From Streptomyces sp. CB00455 (GTDB taxonomy: Bacteria > Actinomycetota > Actinomycetes > Streptomycetales > Streptomycetaceae), in the NCBI RefSeq assembly GCF_001905445.1, contig NZ_LIVQ01000006.1:124001-188000 (forward strand): a stretch of 64,000 nt of DNA. The letters are read 5' to 3'. Below are positions 18,268 to 28,900 of the stretch, one piece after another (position 1 is the stretch's first letter; every line of letters begins with the position of its first letter). The notes beneath the pieces were generated by a model, which was not told the origin of the DNA, ran no database searches, and saw only the letters and a list, made by a program, of their open reading frames with translations. The translations under genes were made by a program, and so were the position numbers.

Positions 18268-19429
18268 CCCGTACGAGCGCCTGCGCGCGCGGGTCGGCGG
18301 TGACCGACTTGGCGTGGGCGTTGGTGACGTAGCCGAAGCCGATTCCCGCCTCCGGGTCCGCGAAGGCCAGGGAGCCGCCGCGGCCCGGGTGCCCGAAGGA
18401 GGCGGGGGAGAGCAGGGGCGAGGCCGGGCCGTGCAGCATGTAGCCGGGGCCGAAGCGGGTATTCACCACGAGGACGCGGTCGGGGCCCGCCGAGAACTCC
18501 CGGGCGGCGAGGGCGGTGGTGGCGGGAGTGAAGATCCGCGCGCCGTCCTCCACCACGCCGATGGTGGCCGCGTAGAAGCGGGCCAGGGCGCGGGCCGTGC
18601 CGATGCCGTTCGAGGCCGGCAGCTCGGCGGCCCGGTAGGCGGGGTCGTTCTCGTCCCAGGGCCTGTCGCCCTCGGCGGCGGGGGGCGCCTCGATGGCCGC
18701 GAAGGCCCGGCGGGTCAGGGAGCCGGGGTCGGCGTATGCCTCGGCGACGTTGCGCCTGGGCCGGATCCTGAGCCCGGGCGCGTCCTGCGGCGGCTCGACC
18801 GGCGCCACCCGGCCCACCCGGTGGATCTCGGTGTCCGGCAGCCCGATCCAGAAGTCCAGGCCCAGCGGTTCGGCTATCTCCTCGGCCAGGATCGCGCCCA
18901 GCGTGCGGCCGGTCGCCCGCAGCACCAGTTCCGACAGGAGCCAGCTGAAGGTCTGCGCGTGGTAGCCGTGCGCGGTCCCGGGCTCCCAGAAGGCGCGCTG
19001 CGCGGCGACGGCGAGCGGTCCGCTGACCCCGTCGGCCGCCTCGGCGGGCGTCAGTGAACGGTCCAGGGCCGGGACGCCCGCGCGGTGCGCGAGCAGGTCG
19101 CGGACACGGCTCCGGTCCTTGCCGCCCGCCTTGAACTCCGGCCAGTAGGAACCGACCGGCGCGTCCAGGTCGAGCAGGCCGCGCTGGTGCAGCAGCAGGG
19201 GTACGGCGGCGGCCACGCCCTTGGTGGCGGAGCGGACGATCTGGGCGGTGTCCCCGGTCCACGGCTCGGTGCCGTTCGCGTCCTTGGTGCCGCCCCACAG
19301 GTCCACGACCTTGCGGCCGTCGCGGTAGACGGCCACCGCCGCGCCGCGGTCGCCGAGCGCCTGGAAGTTGCGTACGAACGCGTCTCTGACGGGCTCGAAG
19401 CCCTCCGCCACCACACCCTGGATGTCCAC
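18248..19429 (-). CDS. Serine hydrolase, class C beta-lactamase/EstB family
   Basis: 393-residue cytoplasmic serine hydrolase of the beta-lactamase fold. The nucleophile motif is S67-A-T-K70 (IVRSATKGVAAAVP), and a Tyr motif (HGYHAQTFSW) lies near residue 174. The C-terminal FGHPGRGGSLAF replaces KTG. There is no signal peptide, which argues for an esterase or peptidase of the EstB group rather than a resistance enzyme. The start is GTG at 19429, only 28 bases after the cbiO stop, so it may be read through from the metal-import operon, although a weak ribosome site (GGA) precedes it. Substrate unknown. Confidence 0.85.
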   Translation of the reverse strand: MDIQGVVAEGFEPVRDAFVRNFQALGDRGAAVAVYRDGRKVVDLWGGTKDANGTEPWTGDTAQIVRSATKGVAAAVPLLLHQRGLLDLDAPVGSYWPEFKAGGKDRSRVRDLLAHRAGVPALDRSLTPAEAADGVSGPLAVAAQRAFWEPGTAHGYHAQTFSWLLSELVLRATGRTLGAILAEEIAEPLGLDFWIGLPDTEIHRVGRVAPVEPPQDAPGLRIRPRRNVAEAYADPGSLTRRAFAAIEAPPAAEGDRPWDENDPAYRAAELPASNGIGTARALARFYAATIGVVEDGARIFTPATTALAAREFSAGPDRVLVVNTRFGPGYMLHGPASPLLSPASFGHPGRGGSLAFADPEAGIGFGYVTNAHAKSVTADPRAQALVRALRSVP

Positions 19430-19457
19430 GCGCAGTCCAACAACCGGCGACCTGCGC

Positions 19458-20260
<803 letters not shown>

Positions 20261-20273
<13 letters not shown>

Positions 20274-21022
20274 CCCATCAGACAGACGGCGAGCGCCGTC
20301 AGCGGGAGCACGGCCGCGTACGCCCACTGCGCGCGCGTGGCCGACACCTCGTCGATCACCGGCATGGAGCCGGCGTAGCCTCGGCTGACCATCGCCAGGT
20401 ACACCCGCTCGCCGCGCTCGTAGGAGCGGATGAACAGCGCGCCCGCCGTCTTGGCCAGCACGCCCCAGTGCCGGATCCCGCGCGCCTCGAACCCGCGCGA
20501 GCGCCGGGCGACGGACATCCGGCGCAGCTCGCCGCCGATCACGTCGCCGTACCGGATCATGAAGGAGGCGATCTGCACCAGCAGCGGCGGCAGCTTGAGG
20601 CGCTGCAGGCCCAGCAGCAGCGCCCGCAGTTCCGTGGTGGAGGCGAGCAGTACGGAGGCGGCCACCCCGAGCGTGCCCTTGGCCAGGACGTTCCAGGCGC
20701 CCCACAGTCCGGAGACGCTGAGTGAGAGGCCGAGGACGTCCACCCGCTCGCCCTCGGCCACGAAGGGCATGAGGAAGGCGAAGGCCACGAAGGGGACCTC
20801 GATCAGCAGCCGCCGCAGCAGGAAGCCGGCCGGGACCCGGGCGGCGGCCGCGACCCCGGCGAGCAGGACGGCGTAGAGCCCGAAGGCCCATACCGCCTCG
20901 CGCGGGGTGGACACCACGACCACCACGAAGGCGAAGGTCGCGGCGAGCTTGCAGTGCGGCGGCAGCGCGTGCACCGGCGAGTGCCCGTGCCGGTAGAGCC
21001 GGTGGGCGTGGCCCGCGCCCAT
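20261..21022 (-). CDS. cbiQ: ECF transporter transmembrane component
   Basis: CbiQ/T component of 253 residues with about five membrane segments. Its two coupling-helix motifs resemble the ECF signature: ASFMIRYGDVIGGELRRM and RRSRGFEARGIRHWG. The N-terminal HRLYRHGHSPVHALPPHCKL with its many histidines resembles cobalt/nickel CbiQ proteins. It starts one base after the cbiM stop and overlaps cbiO by 13 bases, so the three genes are tightly coupled. It links the metal-binding CbiM to the CbiO ATPases. Confidence 0.92.
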
Positions 21023-21023
21023 C

Positions 21024-22073
21024 TCAGACCGCCGACGGCGCGGCCGCAGCCCGCTGGTCCGACCGGCGGCGGCGCACCACCCCGAAGACGCCCGTGCCGA
21101 CGACGACGGTGGCGCCGACGCCGATCACGCCGGCGAGGCCGCCGGAGAGCCGGGCGTCGTCCACGTCCTTGACGCCGTAGTCGGCGAGCGGGGATCCGGC
21201 GGCCGCGTGCTCCTCGGCCTTGCGGTCGATGCCCTTGTCGGCGGCGACCTTCTCCAGGCCGTCGGGGCTGGCGGAGGCGTAGAAGGAGACGAACCCGGCG
21301 AGGACGAGGGCGGTGACCAGGCCGGTGGCCCACACCGTGCGCGTGGAGCGGGCGGCGGCGGGAGCGGCGGCCGGCGCGGCCGGCGCGTCGACGAGTTCGC
21401 CGCCGACCCGCAGCTTCAGGGGCGCGGCCAGAGCGCGCGCCCCGTGCACCAGGTCGGGCCGTACGGCGATCACGGCGCCCACGGTGGCCGCGGTGATGGC
21501 GGCCTCGCCGAGTCCGATGAGCACGTGCACGCCGACCATGGCCGTGAACACCTTGCCGATGGACACCTCCGTGGTGCCGCCGATCGCGTAGATGGCGGTG
21601 AAGGCCGTGGCGGCGCCCGGTACCGAGAGGAGGGCTCCGGCGAAGGCGGCGGCGGTCACGGAACGGCGGGTGCGCGGCAGCACCCCGAGCAGCCCCCGGA
21701 AGACGGCGTAGGAAAGGACGACGGTGACGACGCCCATGACGGTGATGTTCACGCCCAGTGCGGTCAGGCCGCCGTCGGCGAAGAGGATGCCCTGCATGAG
21801 CAGGACGACGGACACGCAGAGCACGCCCGTGTAGGGGCCGACGAGTATCGCGGCGAGCGCCCCGCCCAGCAGGTGTCCGCTGGTGCCGGCGGCGACCGGG
21901 AAGTTCAGCATCTGGACGGCGAAGATGAAGGCGGCGACGAGGCCCGCGAGCGGCGCGGTGCGTTCGTCGAGCTCCCTGCGCGCGCCGCGGAGGCTGACGG
22001 CCACCGCGGCGGCGGCGACCGCTCCGGCGGCCACCGACACGGGTGCGTTGATGAATCCGTCGGGCACGTGCAT
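21024..22073 (-). CDS. Ni/Co ECF transporter substrate component, CbiM-CbiN fusion
   Basis: 349-residue membrane protein. The mature N-terminus MHVPDGFI carries the Met1-His2 metal-binding motif of CbiM/NikM. FPVAAGTSGHLLGGALAAILVGP supplies further histidine ligands. After the CbiM domain (about 1-220) a Pro/Ala linker leads to a CbiN/NikN-like module: one membrane segment, an outer loop SPDGLEKVAADKG, and another segment (about 245-340). Fused NikMN proteins of this kind often carry nickel. The Nur-type box upstream (22124-22140) also argues for nickel rather than cobalt. CGGAG lies seven bases before the ATG. First gene of cbiMN-cbiQ-cbiO. Confidence 0.9.
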   Translation of the reverse strand: MHVPDGFINAPVSVAAGAVAAAAVAVSLRGARRELDERTAPLAGLVAAFIFAVQMLNFPVAAGTSGHLLGGALAAILVGPYTGVLCVSVVLLMQGILFADGGLTALGVNITVMGVVTVVLSYAVFRGLLGVLPRTRRSVTAAAFAGALLSVPGAATAFTAIYAIGGTTEVSIGKVFTAMVGVHVLIGLGEAAITAATVGAVIAVRPDLVHGARALAAPLKLRVGGELVDAPAAPAAAPAAARSTRTVWATGLVTALVLAGFVSFYASASPDGLEKVAADKGIDRKAEEHAAAGSPLADYGVKDVDDARLSGGLAGVIGVGATVVVGTGVFGVVRRRRSDQRAAAAPSAV

Positions 22074-22095
22074 GGAAGGGCTCCGCTTCTCGCAG

Positions 22096-22112
22096 TCTTG
22101 AACCGTTCAAGA
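22096..22112. promoter_or_regulatory. 17-bp palindrome in the importer leader
   Basis: TCTTGAACcGTTCAAGA, with perfect 8-bp arms around one base, 23 bases before the cbiM start. The minus-strand -10 candidate TATTCT overlaps its edge. It could be an operator for a second regulator. Confidence 0.6.
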
Positions 22113-22123
22113 ATAGTGCCCAG

Positions 22124-22140
22124 TTGCAAATGGTTGGCAA
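22124..22140. promoter_or_regulatory. Nur box (nickel-responsive Fur-family operator)
   Basis: TTGCAA-ATGGT-TGGCAA differs at one base from the Streptomyces Nur consensus as I recall it (tTGCaa-N5-ttGCAA). It lies 51-67 bases before the importer start, across the likely -35 region of that promoter, so nickel-bound Nur would repress the importer. The divergent SsgA-like gene begins 104 bases to the right. Confidence 0.7.
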
Positions 22141-22192
22141 CAGCGTATGCGCGACAAAAAGCGCCTCGCGCTTTCGCCGGAGTGTGCGAGGC

Positions 22193-22221
22193 TGGACACG
22201 GGACAAACGGACTCATATGTT
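22193..22221 (+). promoter_or_regulatory. Promoter of the SsgA-like gene
   Basis: TGGACA and TATGTT are 17 bases apart, 22 bases before the start codon, with AGGAG between. A 7-bp inverted repeat (GCCTCGC/GCGAGGC, 22163-22192) lies directly upstream of the -35 box. Confidence 0.5.
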
Positions 22222-22243
22222 CCGATTACGAGGAGTCTGGTCG

Positions 22244-22687
22244 ATGTCAGCCACCGCCGAGAATCCGCCCACCGCCTCCGGGGCCACCGCGACCGCCGCG
22301 CTCGTCGAGGAACACGTCCGGGCCCGGGTGATCACCGACGACCCCCTCTACCGGGCGATCCCGGTCTTGCTGCGCTTCAACCCGGCCGAGCCGCTGGCCG
22401 TGCGGATCGTCTTCCCGGCGGACCTGTCCCCCGAAGGCACCGACAACGAATGGGTCTTCCCGCTCGCGCTGCTGGAAGCGGGCCTCCAGGCCCCTTCGGG
22501 AACCGGGGACGTGCGCGTCTGGCCCTGCGGCCGCGTACTGGCGATCGTCGAGTTCCACTCCCCCGAGGGTGTCGCCGTGATCCAGTTCGACACCACCGCC
22601 CTGCGCCGTTTCCTGCGCCGGACGCGGTCCGCGGCCGCCGCCCCTGCCGCTCCCGCCCCCATCGCCGCCCCCGCCGCCACCCGTTAG
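22244..22687 (+). CDS. SsgA-like sporulation/cell-division protein
   Basis: 147-residue SsgA-like protein (SALP), a family confined to sporulating actinobacteria that guides septum placement, peptidoglycan synthesis and spore separation. The conserved core runs from LVEEHVRARV through VRIVFPAD, EWVFPLALL, VRVWPCGR and VIQFDTTALRRFL. The C-terminus is an Ala/Pro tail. The ATG at 22244 has AGGAG eight bases upstream. From memory of the S. coelicolor pmt/rpfB neighbourhood this position would fit SsgE, a paralogue tied to spore detachment, but paralogue assignment from sequence reading alone is uncertain. A strong terminator separates it from the MMPL gene. Confidence 0.9.
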   Translation: MSATAENPPTASGATATAALVEEHVRARVITDDPLYRAIPVLLRFNPAEPLAVRIVFPADLSPEGTDNEWVFPLALLEAGLQAPSGTGDVRVWPCGRVLAIVEFHSPEGVAVIQFDTTALRRFLRRTRSAAAAPAAPAPIAAPAATR

Positions 22688-22696
22688 GCGCAACGG

Positions 22697-22740
22697 GCCC
22701 GGCCCCGTACCGCCTGCTGTCAGGCGGTACGGGGCCGGGC
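22697..22740. terminator. Bidirectional terminator, 20-bp perfect stem
   Basis: Arms 22697-22716 and 22721-22740 are perfectly complementary, with a CTGT loop. It lies between the convergent SsgA-like and MMPL genes and can serve both. Confidence 0.85.
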
Positions 22741-22769
22741 TGTTGTCCTACGGGGCGGGCGGGGCGGCG

Positions 22770-25028
22770 TCAGGCGTTGACCAGCTCGCGGTCCTTGCCC
22801 GGGTCCTCCGGGGAGTCCGAGATGTCGCCGAGGTGCCGGCGCAGGCTCTCCCCCTCCACGTCGACGTCCGGCAGCAGCCGGTCCAGCCAGCGCGGCAGCC
22901 ACCAGGCCTTGTGCCCGAGCAGCGCGAGCACCGCCGGGACGATGGCCATCCGGACCACGAAGGCGTCGAAGAAGACCGCCACGGCCAGACCGAAGCCGAT
23001 CATCTTGACCATCTGCTCGCTGGCCCCGATGAAGCCCGCGAACACCGCGATCATGATCACTGCGGCGGCCACGACCACCCGGGCGCTGTACCGGAAGCCG
23101 GTCACCACGGCCTGGCCGGGACGCTCGCCGTGGACGTACGCCTCCCGCATCCGGGTGACGAGGAAGACCTCGTAGTCCATGGCGAGGCCGAAGACGACGC
23201 CCACCATGAAGATCGGCATCATCGACATGATCGGACCGGTCTGCTCCACGCCGAAGAGCGAGCCGAGCCAGCCCCACTGGAAGACCGCGACGACCGCGCC
23301 GAGGGCGGCGACGACCGACAGCAGGAACCCGAGGGCCGCCTTGAGCGGGACCAGGACCGAACGGAACACCAGCATCAGCAGCAGGAAGGCGAGGCCGACC
23401 ACGAGAGCCAGGTAGGGCAGCAGCGCGTCGTTCATCTTCTGCGAGAAGTCGATGTTCATGGCGGTGGCGCCGGTGACCAGGACGTCGTTCCCGTTGTCCG
23501 CGCGGATCGCGTGGACCAGGTCCTCGGTCTGGGCGGAGGACGGGCGGTCCTTCGGGACGACCGTGATCACCGCGGCGTCGCCGGCCTCGTTCGGGGCGGG
23601 CGGGACGACCGCGGCGACCCCGTCCAGGGCCTTGATCCGGTCGGCGGTCTTGTCGGCGAGTGCCTTGTCGCCGTCCACGACCACCATCAGCGGGCCGTTG
23701 AAGCCCGGGCCGAATCCGTCGGACAGCAGGTCGTACGCACGGCGCTGGGTGGTGGAGACCGGCTGGGCGCCGTCGTCCGGCAGACCCATCTCCAGCTTGC
23801 TCGCCGGGATCGCGACGACGCCGAGGCCGATCACGCCGACGAGCAGGACCACGACCGGGCGGCGCAGGACGAAGCGGGCCCAGCGGGTGCCGCCGTTGGG
23901 CTTCCGGGCGGGGGCGGCCGGCTCCGTGCCCGTCCCGCCCGTGCCCGCCTCGGTCTTGTCCTTGGCAGCGCCCTTGCCCTTGCCCTTGCCGAACAGCCGG
24001 CTCTTCTCGCCCGCCGGCAGGACCTTCCTCCCGGCGTAGCCCAGGATGGCCGGGACCAGCGTCAGGGCGACGAGCACCGCGATGACGACGGTTCCGGCGG
24101 CCGCGAAGCCCATCTTGGTCAGCATCGGGATGTTGACGACGGCCAGGCCGACCAGGGCGATGACCACGGTCAGACCGGCGAAGACGACGGCGGAACCAGC
24201 GGTTCCGACAGCTCGCCCGGCAGCCTCGTCGCGCTCGCGGCCCTCGGCGAGCTCCGCGCGGTAGCGGGAGACGATGAAGAGGGCGTAGTCGATGCCGACC
24301 GCGAGGCCGATCATCATCGCGAGGGTGGAGGTGGTGGAGCCGAGGTCCAGCACGTTGGCGAGCGCGGTGATGGAGGAGACGCCGATGCCCACGCCGATCA
24401 GTGCGGTCAGCAGCGGCAGACCGGCCGCGATCAGCGAGCCGAAGGTGATGACGAGCACGATCGCCGCGATCAGGATGCCGACGACCTCACCGGAACCGGT
24501 CTCGGGCGCCGCCATCAGCGCGTCGCCGCCGATCTCGACGGTGAGCCCCTGCGCCTGGGCGTCCTTGCCGGACTCCTTCAGCGCGTCACGGGTGGCGTCG
24601 GTCAGCTCCATGCCGCTGACCTTGTACTTGGCGCTGAGGTAGGCGGTGGAGCCGTCCTGGCTCACGGCCTTGCCCTGGTACGGGTCGGTGACCGAGGCGA
24701 TCTGGTCCTTGCCCGGACCGGACTTCAGGTCTTCGGCGATCTTCTCGACCTGGGCCTTGGGGGCCGGGTCGGTGACCTTGGCGCCGTCCGGCGCCTTGAC
24801 GACGATGCGGGCGGTGGCGCCGTCGGCGGCCATGGCCGGGAACTTCTCGTCCAGCAGGTCGAAGGCCCGCTGGGCCTCCGTGCCGGGTATCGAGAAGGAC
24901 CCCGAGGTGGGGGCGGAGGCCGAGGCCGCGCCGAAGCCGGCGGCGAACAGCAGCGCCACCCAGACGAGGGCGACGAGCCCGCGGCGCCGGAAGGCGCCCC
25001 GGCCGAGTCGGTAGAGGAAGGTGGCCAC
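22770..25028 (-). CDS. MMPL-family exporter
   Basis: RND-type membrane protein of 752 residues with two MMPL halves. Each half has one membrane segment, a large outer loop, then five segments. The intramembrane proton-relay motif reads GLAVGIDYALFIVSRYR (about residue 245) and VFGLAMDYEVFLVTRMRE in the second half, both with the key Asp-Tyr pair. The family exports lipids, glycolipids or hydrophobic drugs by proton motive force. The gene is 140 bases downstream of a TetR regulator on the same strand, so the regulator very likely controls it. GGGAG lies nine bases before the GTG start. Substrate unknown. Confidence 0.92.
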   Translation of the reverse strand: MATFLYRLGRGAFRRRGLVALVWVALLFAAGFGAASASAPTSGSFSIPGTEAQRAFDLLDEKFPAMAADGATARIVVKAPDGAKVTDPAPKAQVEKIAEDLKSGPGKDQIASVTDPYQGKAVSQDGSTAYLSAKYKVSGMELTDATRDALKESGKDAQAQGLTVEIGGDALMAAPETGSGEVVGILIAAIVLVITFGSLIAAGLPLLTALIGVGIGVSSITALANVLDLGSTTSTLAMMIGLAVGIDYALFIVSRYRAELAEGRERDEAAGRAVGTAGSAVVFAGLTVVIALVGLAVVNIPMLTKMGFAAAGTVVIAVLVALTLVPAILGYAGRKVLPAGEKSRLFGKGKGKGAAKDKTEAGTGGTGTEPAAPARKPNGGTRWARFVLRRPVVVLLVGVIGLGVVAIPASKLEMGLPDDGAQPVSTTQRRAYDLLSDGFGPGFNGPLMVVVDGDKALADKTADRIKALDGVAAVVPPAPNEAGDAAVITVVPKDRPSSAQTEDLVHAIRADNGNDVLVTGATAMNIDFSQKMNDALLPYLALVVGLAFLLLMLVFRSVLVPLKAALGFLLSVVAALGAVVAVFQWGWLGSLFGVEQTGPIMSMMPIFMVGVVFGLAMDYEVFLVTRMREAYVHGERPGQAVVTGFRYSARVVVAAAVIMIAVFAGFIGASEQMVKMIGFGLAVAVFFDAFVVRMAIVPAVLALLGHKAWWLPRWLDRLLPDVDVEGESLRRHLGDISDSPEDPGKDRELVNA

Positions 25029-25168
25029 GTCGTGGTTCTCCCGTTCGGGTCGTGGGATGGATCCGCGAGGGATCAGGGCATGGAGAGCCGGCCCGACGAC
25101 GAGAGCGGCGTGTCAGGAGCAGCGGGACGAGCAGCGGGGACGGGCGGAGCAGGTCGGACGGGAAGGGG

Positions 25169-25759
25169 TCAGACGCCGAGGGCGGGGAAGACCACGGCGT
25201 CGATGAAGTCGGCGAGGAAAGCCCGGTCCACCGAGCGGTCCTCGATCAGCGGGAGCGCGATGAACGCCCCGATGAGCATGTGCGGTACGAAGCCGAGCGC
25301 CGGACAGTCCGGGCGGATCTCCCCCCGGTCGACCGCGCGCTGGAGCATCAGCTGAAGGCCGTTGATCTCCGGGTCGACCAGCAGGTCGCGCAACGCCTTG
25401 TGGAGCTCCGGGCTCTCGTGGACGGCATGCGCCAGACCCCGCATCAGTGCGGTGTCCTTGGCCATCTGCGCATCGTCGGAGTGCTCCACCATGCGCGCGA
25501 AGTCCGCGCGCAGGCTGCCCGTGTCGATCTCCCCCAGCGAGACGGGCTGGGTACACCGCAGGGCCCTGGCGACCAGTTCGGGCTTGCTCCCCCACTGGCG
25601 GTAGAGGGTGGCCTTGCTGGACTTGGTGCGGGCGGCGACCGCGTCCATGGTCAGCGCCTCGTAGCCCACCTCGCGGAGCAGGTCCAGGACCGCTCCGTGC
25701 AGTTCGGCTTCCCGTTCGGGGGTGATCCGGCTGCGCCGGGCCGTGATCGGCTCGGTCAT
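25169..25759 (-). CDS. TetR-family repressor
   Basis: 196-residue regulator. The N-terminal helix-turn-helix is typical: LLREVGYEALTMDAVAARTKSSKATLYRQWGSK, spanning about residues 24-56. The ligand-binding C-terminal domain includes the PLIEDRSVDRAFLADFIDAV end. The start at 25759 is chosen because the HTH then begins ~20 residues in and GGAGG lies upstream; longer frames would read through its own operators. Two near-identical palindromic sites upstream (25790-25811 and 25837-25859) suggest autoregulation. It is co-oriented with the MMPL exporter. Confidence 0.92.
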   Translation of the reverse strand: MTEPITARRSRITPEREAELHGAVLDLLREVGYEALTMDAVAARTKSSKATLYRQWGSKPELVARALRCTQPVSLGEIDTGSLRADFARMVEHSDDAQMAKDTALMRGLAHAVHESPELHKALRDLLVDPEINGLQLMLQRAVDRGEIRPDCPALGFVPHMLIGAFIALPLIEDRSVDRAFLADFIDAVVFPALGV

Positions 25760-25789
25760 CTCCGCGTCTCCCTCCGGTCGGGTCCCTGT

Positions 25790-25811
25790 CGAAACGAAAG
25801 CGTTCCGTACG
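25790..25811. promoter_or_regulatory. TetR operator candidate 1
   Basis: CGAAACGAAAGCGTTCCGT shares 18 of 19 bases with the second site 47 bases away. It lies 31-52 bases before the tetR start, at the expected promoter. Confidence 0.65.
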
Positions 25812-25836
25812 CGTACGACGATACCTCCGCAGCCAA

Positions 25837-25859
25837 CGAAACGAAACCGTTCCGTTTCG
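25837..25859. promoter_or_regulatory. TetR operator candidate 2
   Basis: A 23-bp near-perfect palindrome: arms CGAAACGAAAC and GTTCCGTTTCG around one C, with 10 of 11 pairs matching. Being between tetR and the tricorn gene it could affect both. Confidence 0.7.
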
Positions 25860-25926
25860 CTTGTGCGGGTGGCGTGGATCACTTGTACGAGTTGCCAGGC
25901 CCCTCCCGCGCGGAAAGCATTGGGGG

Positions 25927-28900
25927 GTGAGTCACGACGGCGCGTACCTCCGCTTCCCGCACCTGCACGACGACCTGCTGTGCTTCGCCACCGAGGACGA
26001 CCTGTGGGTCGCCCCGCTGGTCCCCGACGGACAGGCCCCCGGCCGGGCCTGGCGCATCACCGTCGACCGGACCCGCGTCAGCCACCCGCGCTTTTCCCCC
26101 GACGGCAGGCACATCGCCTTCACCACCTGGCGCAGCCTCGACCCGGAGATCCACCTCGTCCCCGTCGACGGCGGCCCGGCCCGCCAGCTCAGCTACTGGG
26201 GCGCCACCGACACCCGCGTCTGCGGCTGGACCCCGCCCGACGAGGACGGCCGCAGCGACATCCTGGCCGTCTCCTCGCACGGGCAGCCCTTCTCCTACTT
26301 CGCCTGGGCCTACTGCCTGCCCACGGACGGCAGCCCCGGGGGGCGCCTGCCCTGGGGGCCGGTCTCCGACATCCAGGTCCGTGCCGAGGAGTCGGGCGAG
26401 CGGCGCTCCCTGCTGCTGACCGGCAAGCCCCCGCACGAGCCCGCCGCCTGGAAGCGCTACCGCGGCGGCGCCACCGGCCGACTGTGGCTGCACGGCGAAC
26501 GCCTGCTGGAGGACATCGAGGGCCACCTCGACTCGCCGATGTTCGTAGGGGGCCGGATCGCCTTCCTCTCCGACCACGAGGGCATCGGCAACCTCTACTC
26601 CTGCCTGCCCGACGGCACCGGCCTGCGCCGGCACACCGACCACGAGGAGTTCTACGCCCGGCACGCCTCCAGCGACGGCTCCCGGGTGGTCTACCAGTGC
26701 GCCGGGGACATCTGGCTCGTGGACTCCCTGGCTCCCGACGCCGTCCCGCGCCGGCTGCGGGTCCGCGCCGGTGGCCCGCGCGCGGGGCGGCGCAGCTACC
26801 AGGTGCCGGCCGCCCACCACGTCGACTCGCTGTCCGTGGACGCCACCGGGCGGGCCAGCGCGGTCGTGGTGCGCGGCAGCCTGTACTGGCTCACCCACCG
26901 CGACGGCCCGGCCCGGACGATCGCCGACACCCCGGGGGTGCGGGTGCGGCTGCCCGAGATGCTCGGCAGCGGCGGACAGGTCGCCTACGTCACGGACGCC
27001 GAGGGCGAGGACGCGATCGAGATCGCCTACCTGCCGCGGGCGTCCGGCGAGCAGGAGCCGCGACGACTGGCCTCGGGCGAGCTGGGACGCGTGACGGAAC
27101 TGCTGGCGGACCCGGACGGGGAGCGGCTCGCCGTCGCCTCCCACGACGGGCGGCTGCTGCTGCTCGACGCGACCGAGGGGTCCGGCGGCGAGGTCACCGA
27201 GCTGATCCGGTCGGCCAACGGGCCCGTCACCGACCTGGCCTTCTCACCCGACGGGTGCTGGCTGACCTGGTCGCACCCGGGCATCGGGCGTTCGCTGCGG
27301 CAGATCAAGATGGCCCGGATCTCCGGTCCCGGCGCGCGGACCGTCGTGGACGTCACCAACGGCCGCTTCGAGGACGAGAGTCCCGTCTTCACCCGGGACG
27401 GGCGCTACCTGGCCTTCCTGTCGTGGCGCGGCTTCGACCCGGTCTACGACGTGCACACCGGGGACCTGTCCTTCCCGCTGGGCTGTCGCCCCTACCTGGT
27501 CCCGCTCTCCTCCGCGACCCCCTCGCCCTTCGCGTTCTCCCCCGACGGACGGCCGGCGGCGGGGGGCCTCGACCCGGTCGAGGGGGACACGGAAGGCGAC
27601 GGCACGGTGACGGTGGAGGTCGAGGGACTGGAGAGCCGGGTGACGCCGTTCCCGGTCTCGGCCTCGAAGTACTCGGCGCTGTACCCGGTCAGCGGCGGCG
27701 GGCTGGTCTGGCTGCGCTGGCCGATCTCCGGCGCGCTCGGCGAGACCTTCGCCAATCCGGCCGACACCAGCGGCAAGCCGGCGCTGGAGCACTTCGACAT
27801 GACCAAGGCCCGCAAGAGCGAACTGGCCTCGGGGCTGGACTGGTTCGCCGTCAGCGGGGACGGCACCCGGCTCGTGGTCAACGACGACGGCGACCTGCGG
27901 GCGGTCCCGTCCACCGAGTCGGGCGACAGCGACTCGACCGTCTACCTGGACCTGCGGCGCATCCTGCACGAGGTGGACCCGGCGGCCGAGTGGCGCCAGG
28001 CGTACGAGGAGGCCGGGCGGATCATCCGCGCGTACTTCTGGGAGCCGCGCATGTGCGGGATCGACTGGGACGGGGTGCTGGCCCAGTACCGGTCCCTGGT
28101 CGAACGGGTGGCCTCGCCGGACGAGTTCGCCGACCTGCTGCGCGAGGTCCTCGGCGAGCTGGGCACCTCGCACGCCTACGTCTCCCCCGCCCGCCGCAAC
28201 GAAGGCCCGCCGCACTACCAGCGGGCGATCGGGCTGCTCGGCGCCAACCTGGTCCCGCGGGACGGGGAGTGGGTCCTGCGCCGGATCCTGCCCGGCGAGT
28301 CCTCGGACTCCAAGGCCCGCTCCCCGCTCGCCGGCACCGGCATCAGGGAGGGCGCGGTGCTCACCCACGTGGACGGCCGGCCGGTGGACCCGGTGACCGG
28401 GCCCTACCCGCTGCTCGCGGGCGCGGGCGGCACGACGGTGGAGCTGACCTTCCGGCCGGCGGCGGGCGAGGACCGGGCCCGGCGGGTGGCGATCGTGCCG
28501 CTGATCGACGAGCGGCCGCTGCGCTACCAGGACTGGGTCGCCAAGCGGCGCGCGGTGGTCCGGGAGATCAGCGGCGGCCGGTGCGGCTACCTCCACATCC
28601 CGGACATGGGCGGATCGGGCTGGGCGCAGTTCAACCGCGACCTGCGGATGGAGATGTCGCGGCCCGCGCTGATCGTCGACGTACGCGGCAACGCGGGCGG
28701 CCACATCAGCGAGCTGGTGGTGGAGAAGCTGACCCGCTCGATCATCGGCTGGGACCTGACGCGGGGCGCCCAGCCGGTGAGTTACGCCTCCAACGCGCCC
28801 CGGGGCCCGATCGTGGCGCTGGCCGACGAGGCGACCTCCTCGGACGGCGACATGATCACCGCGGCGTTCAAACTGCTGGGGCTGGGGCCGGTCGTGGGTC

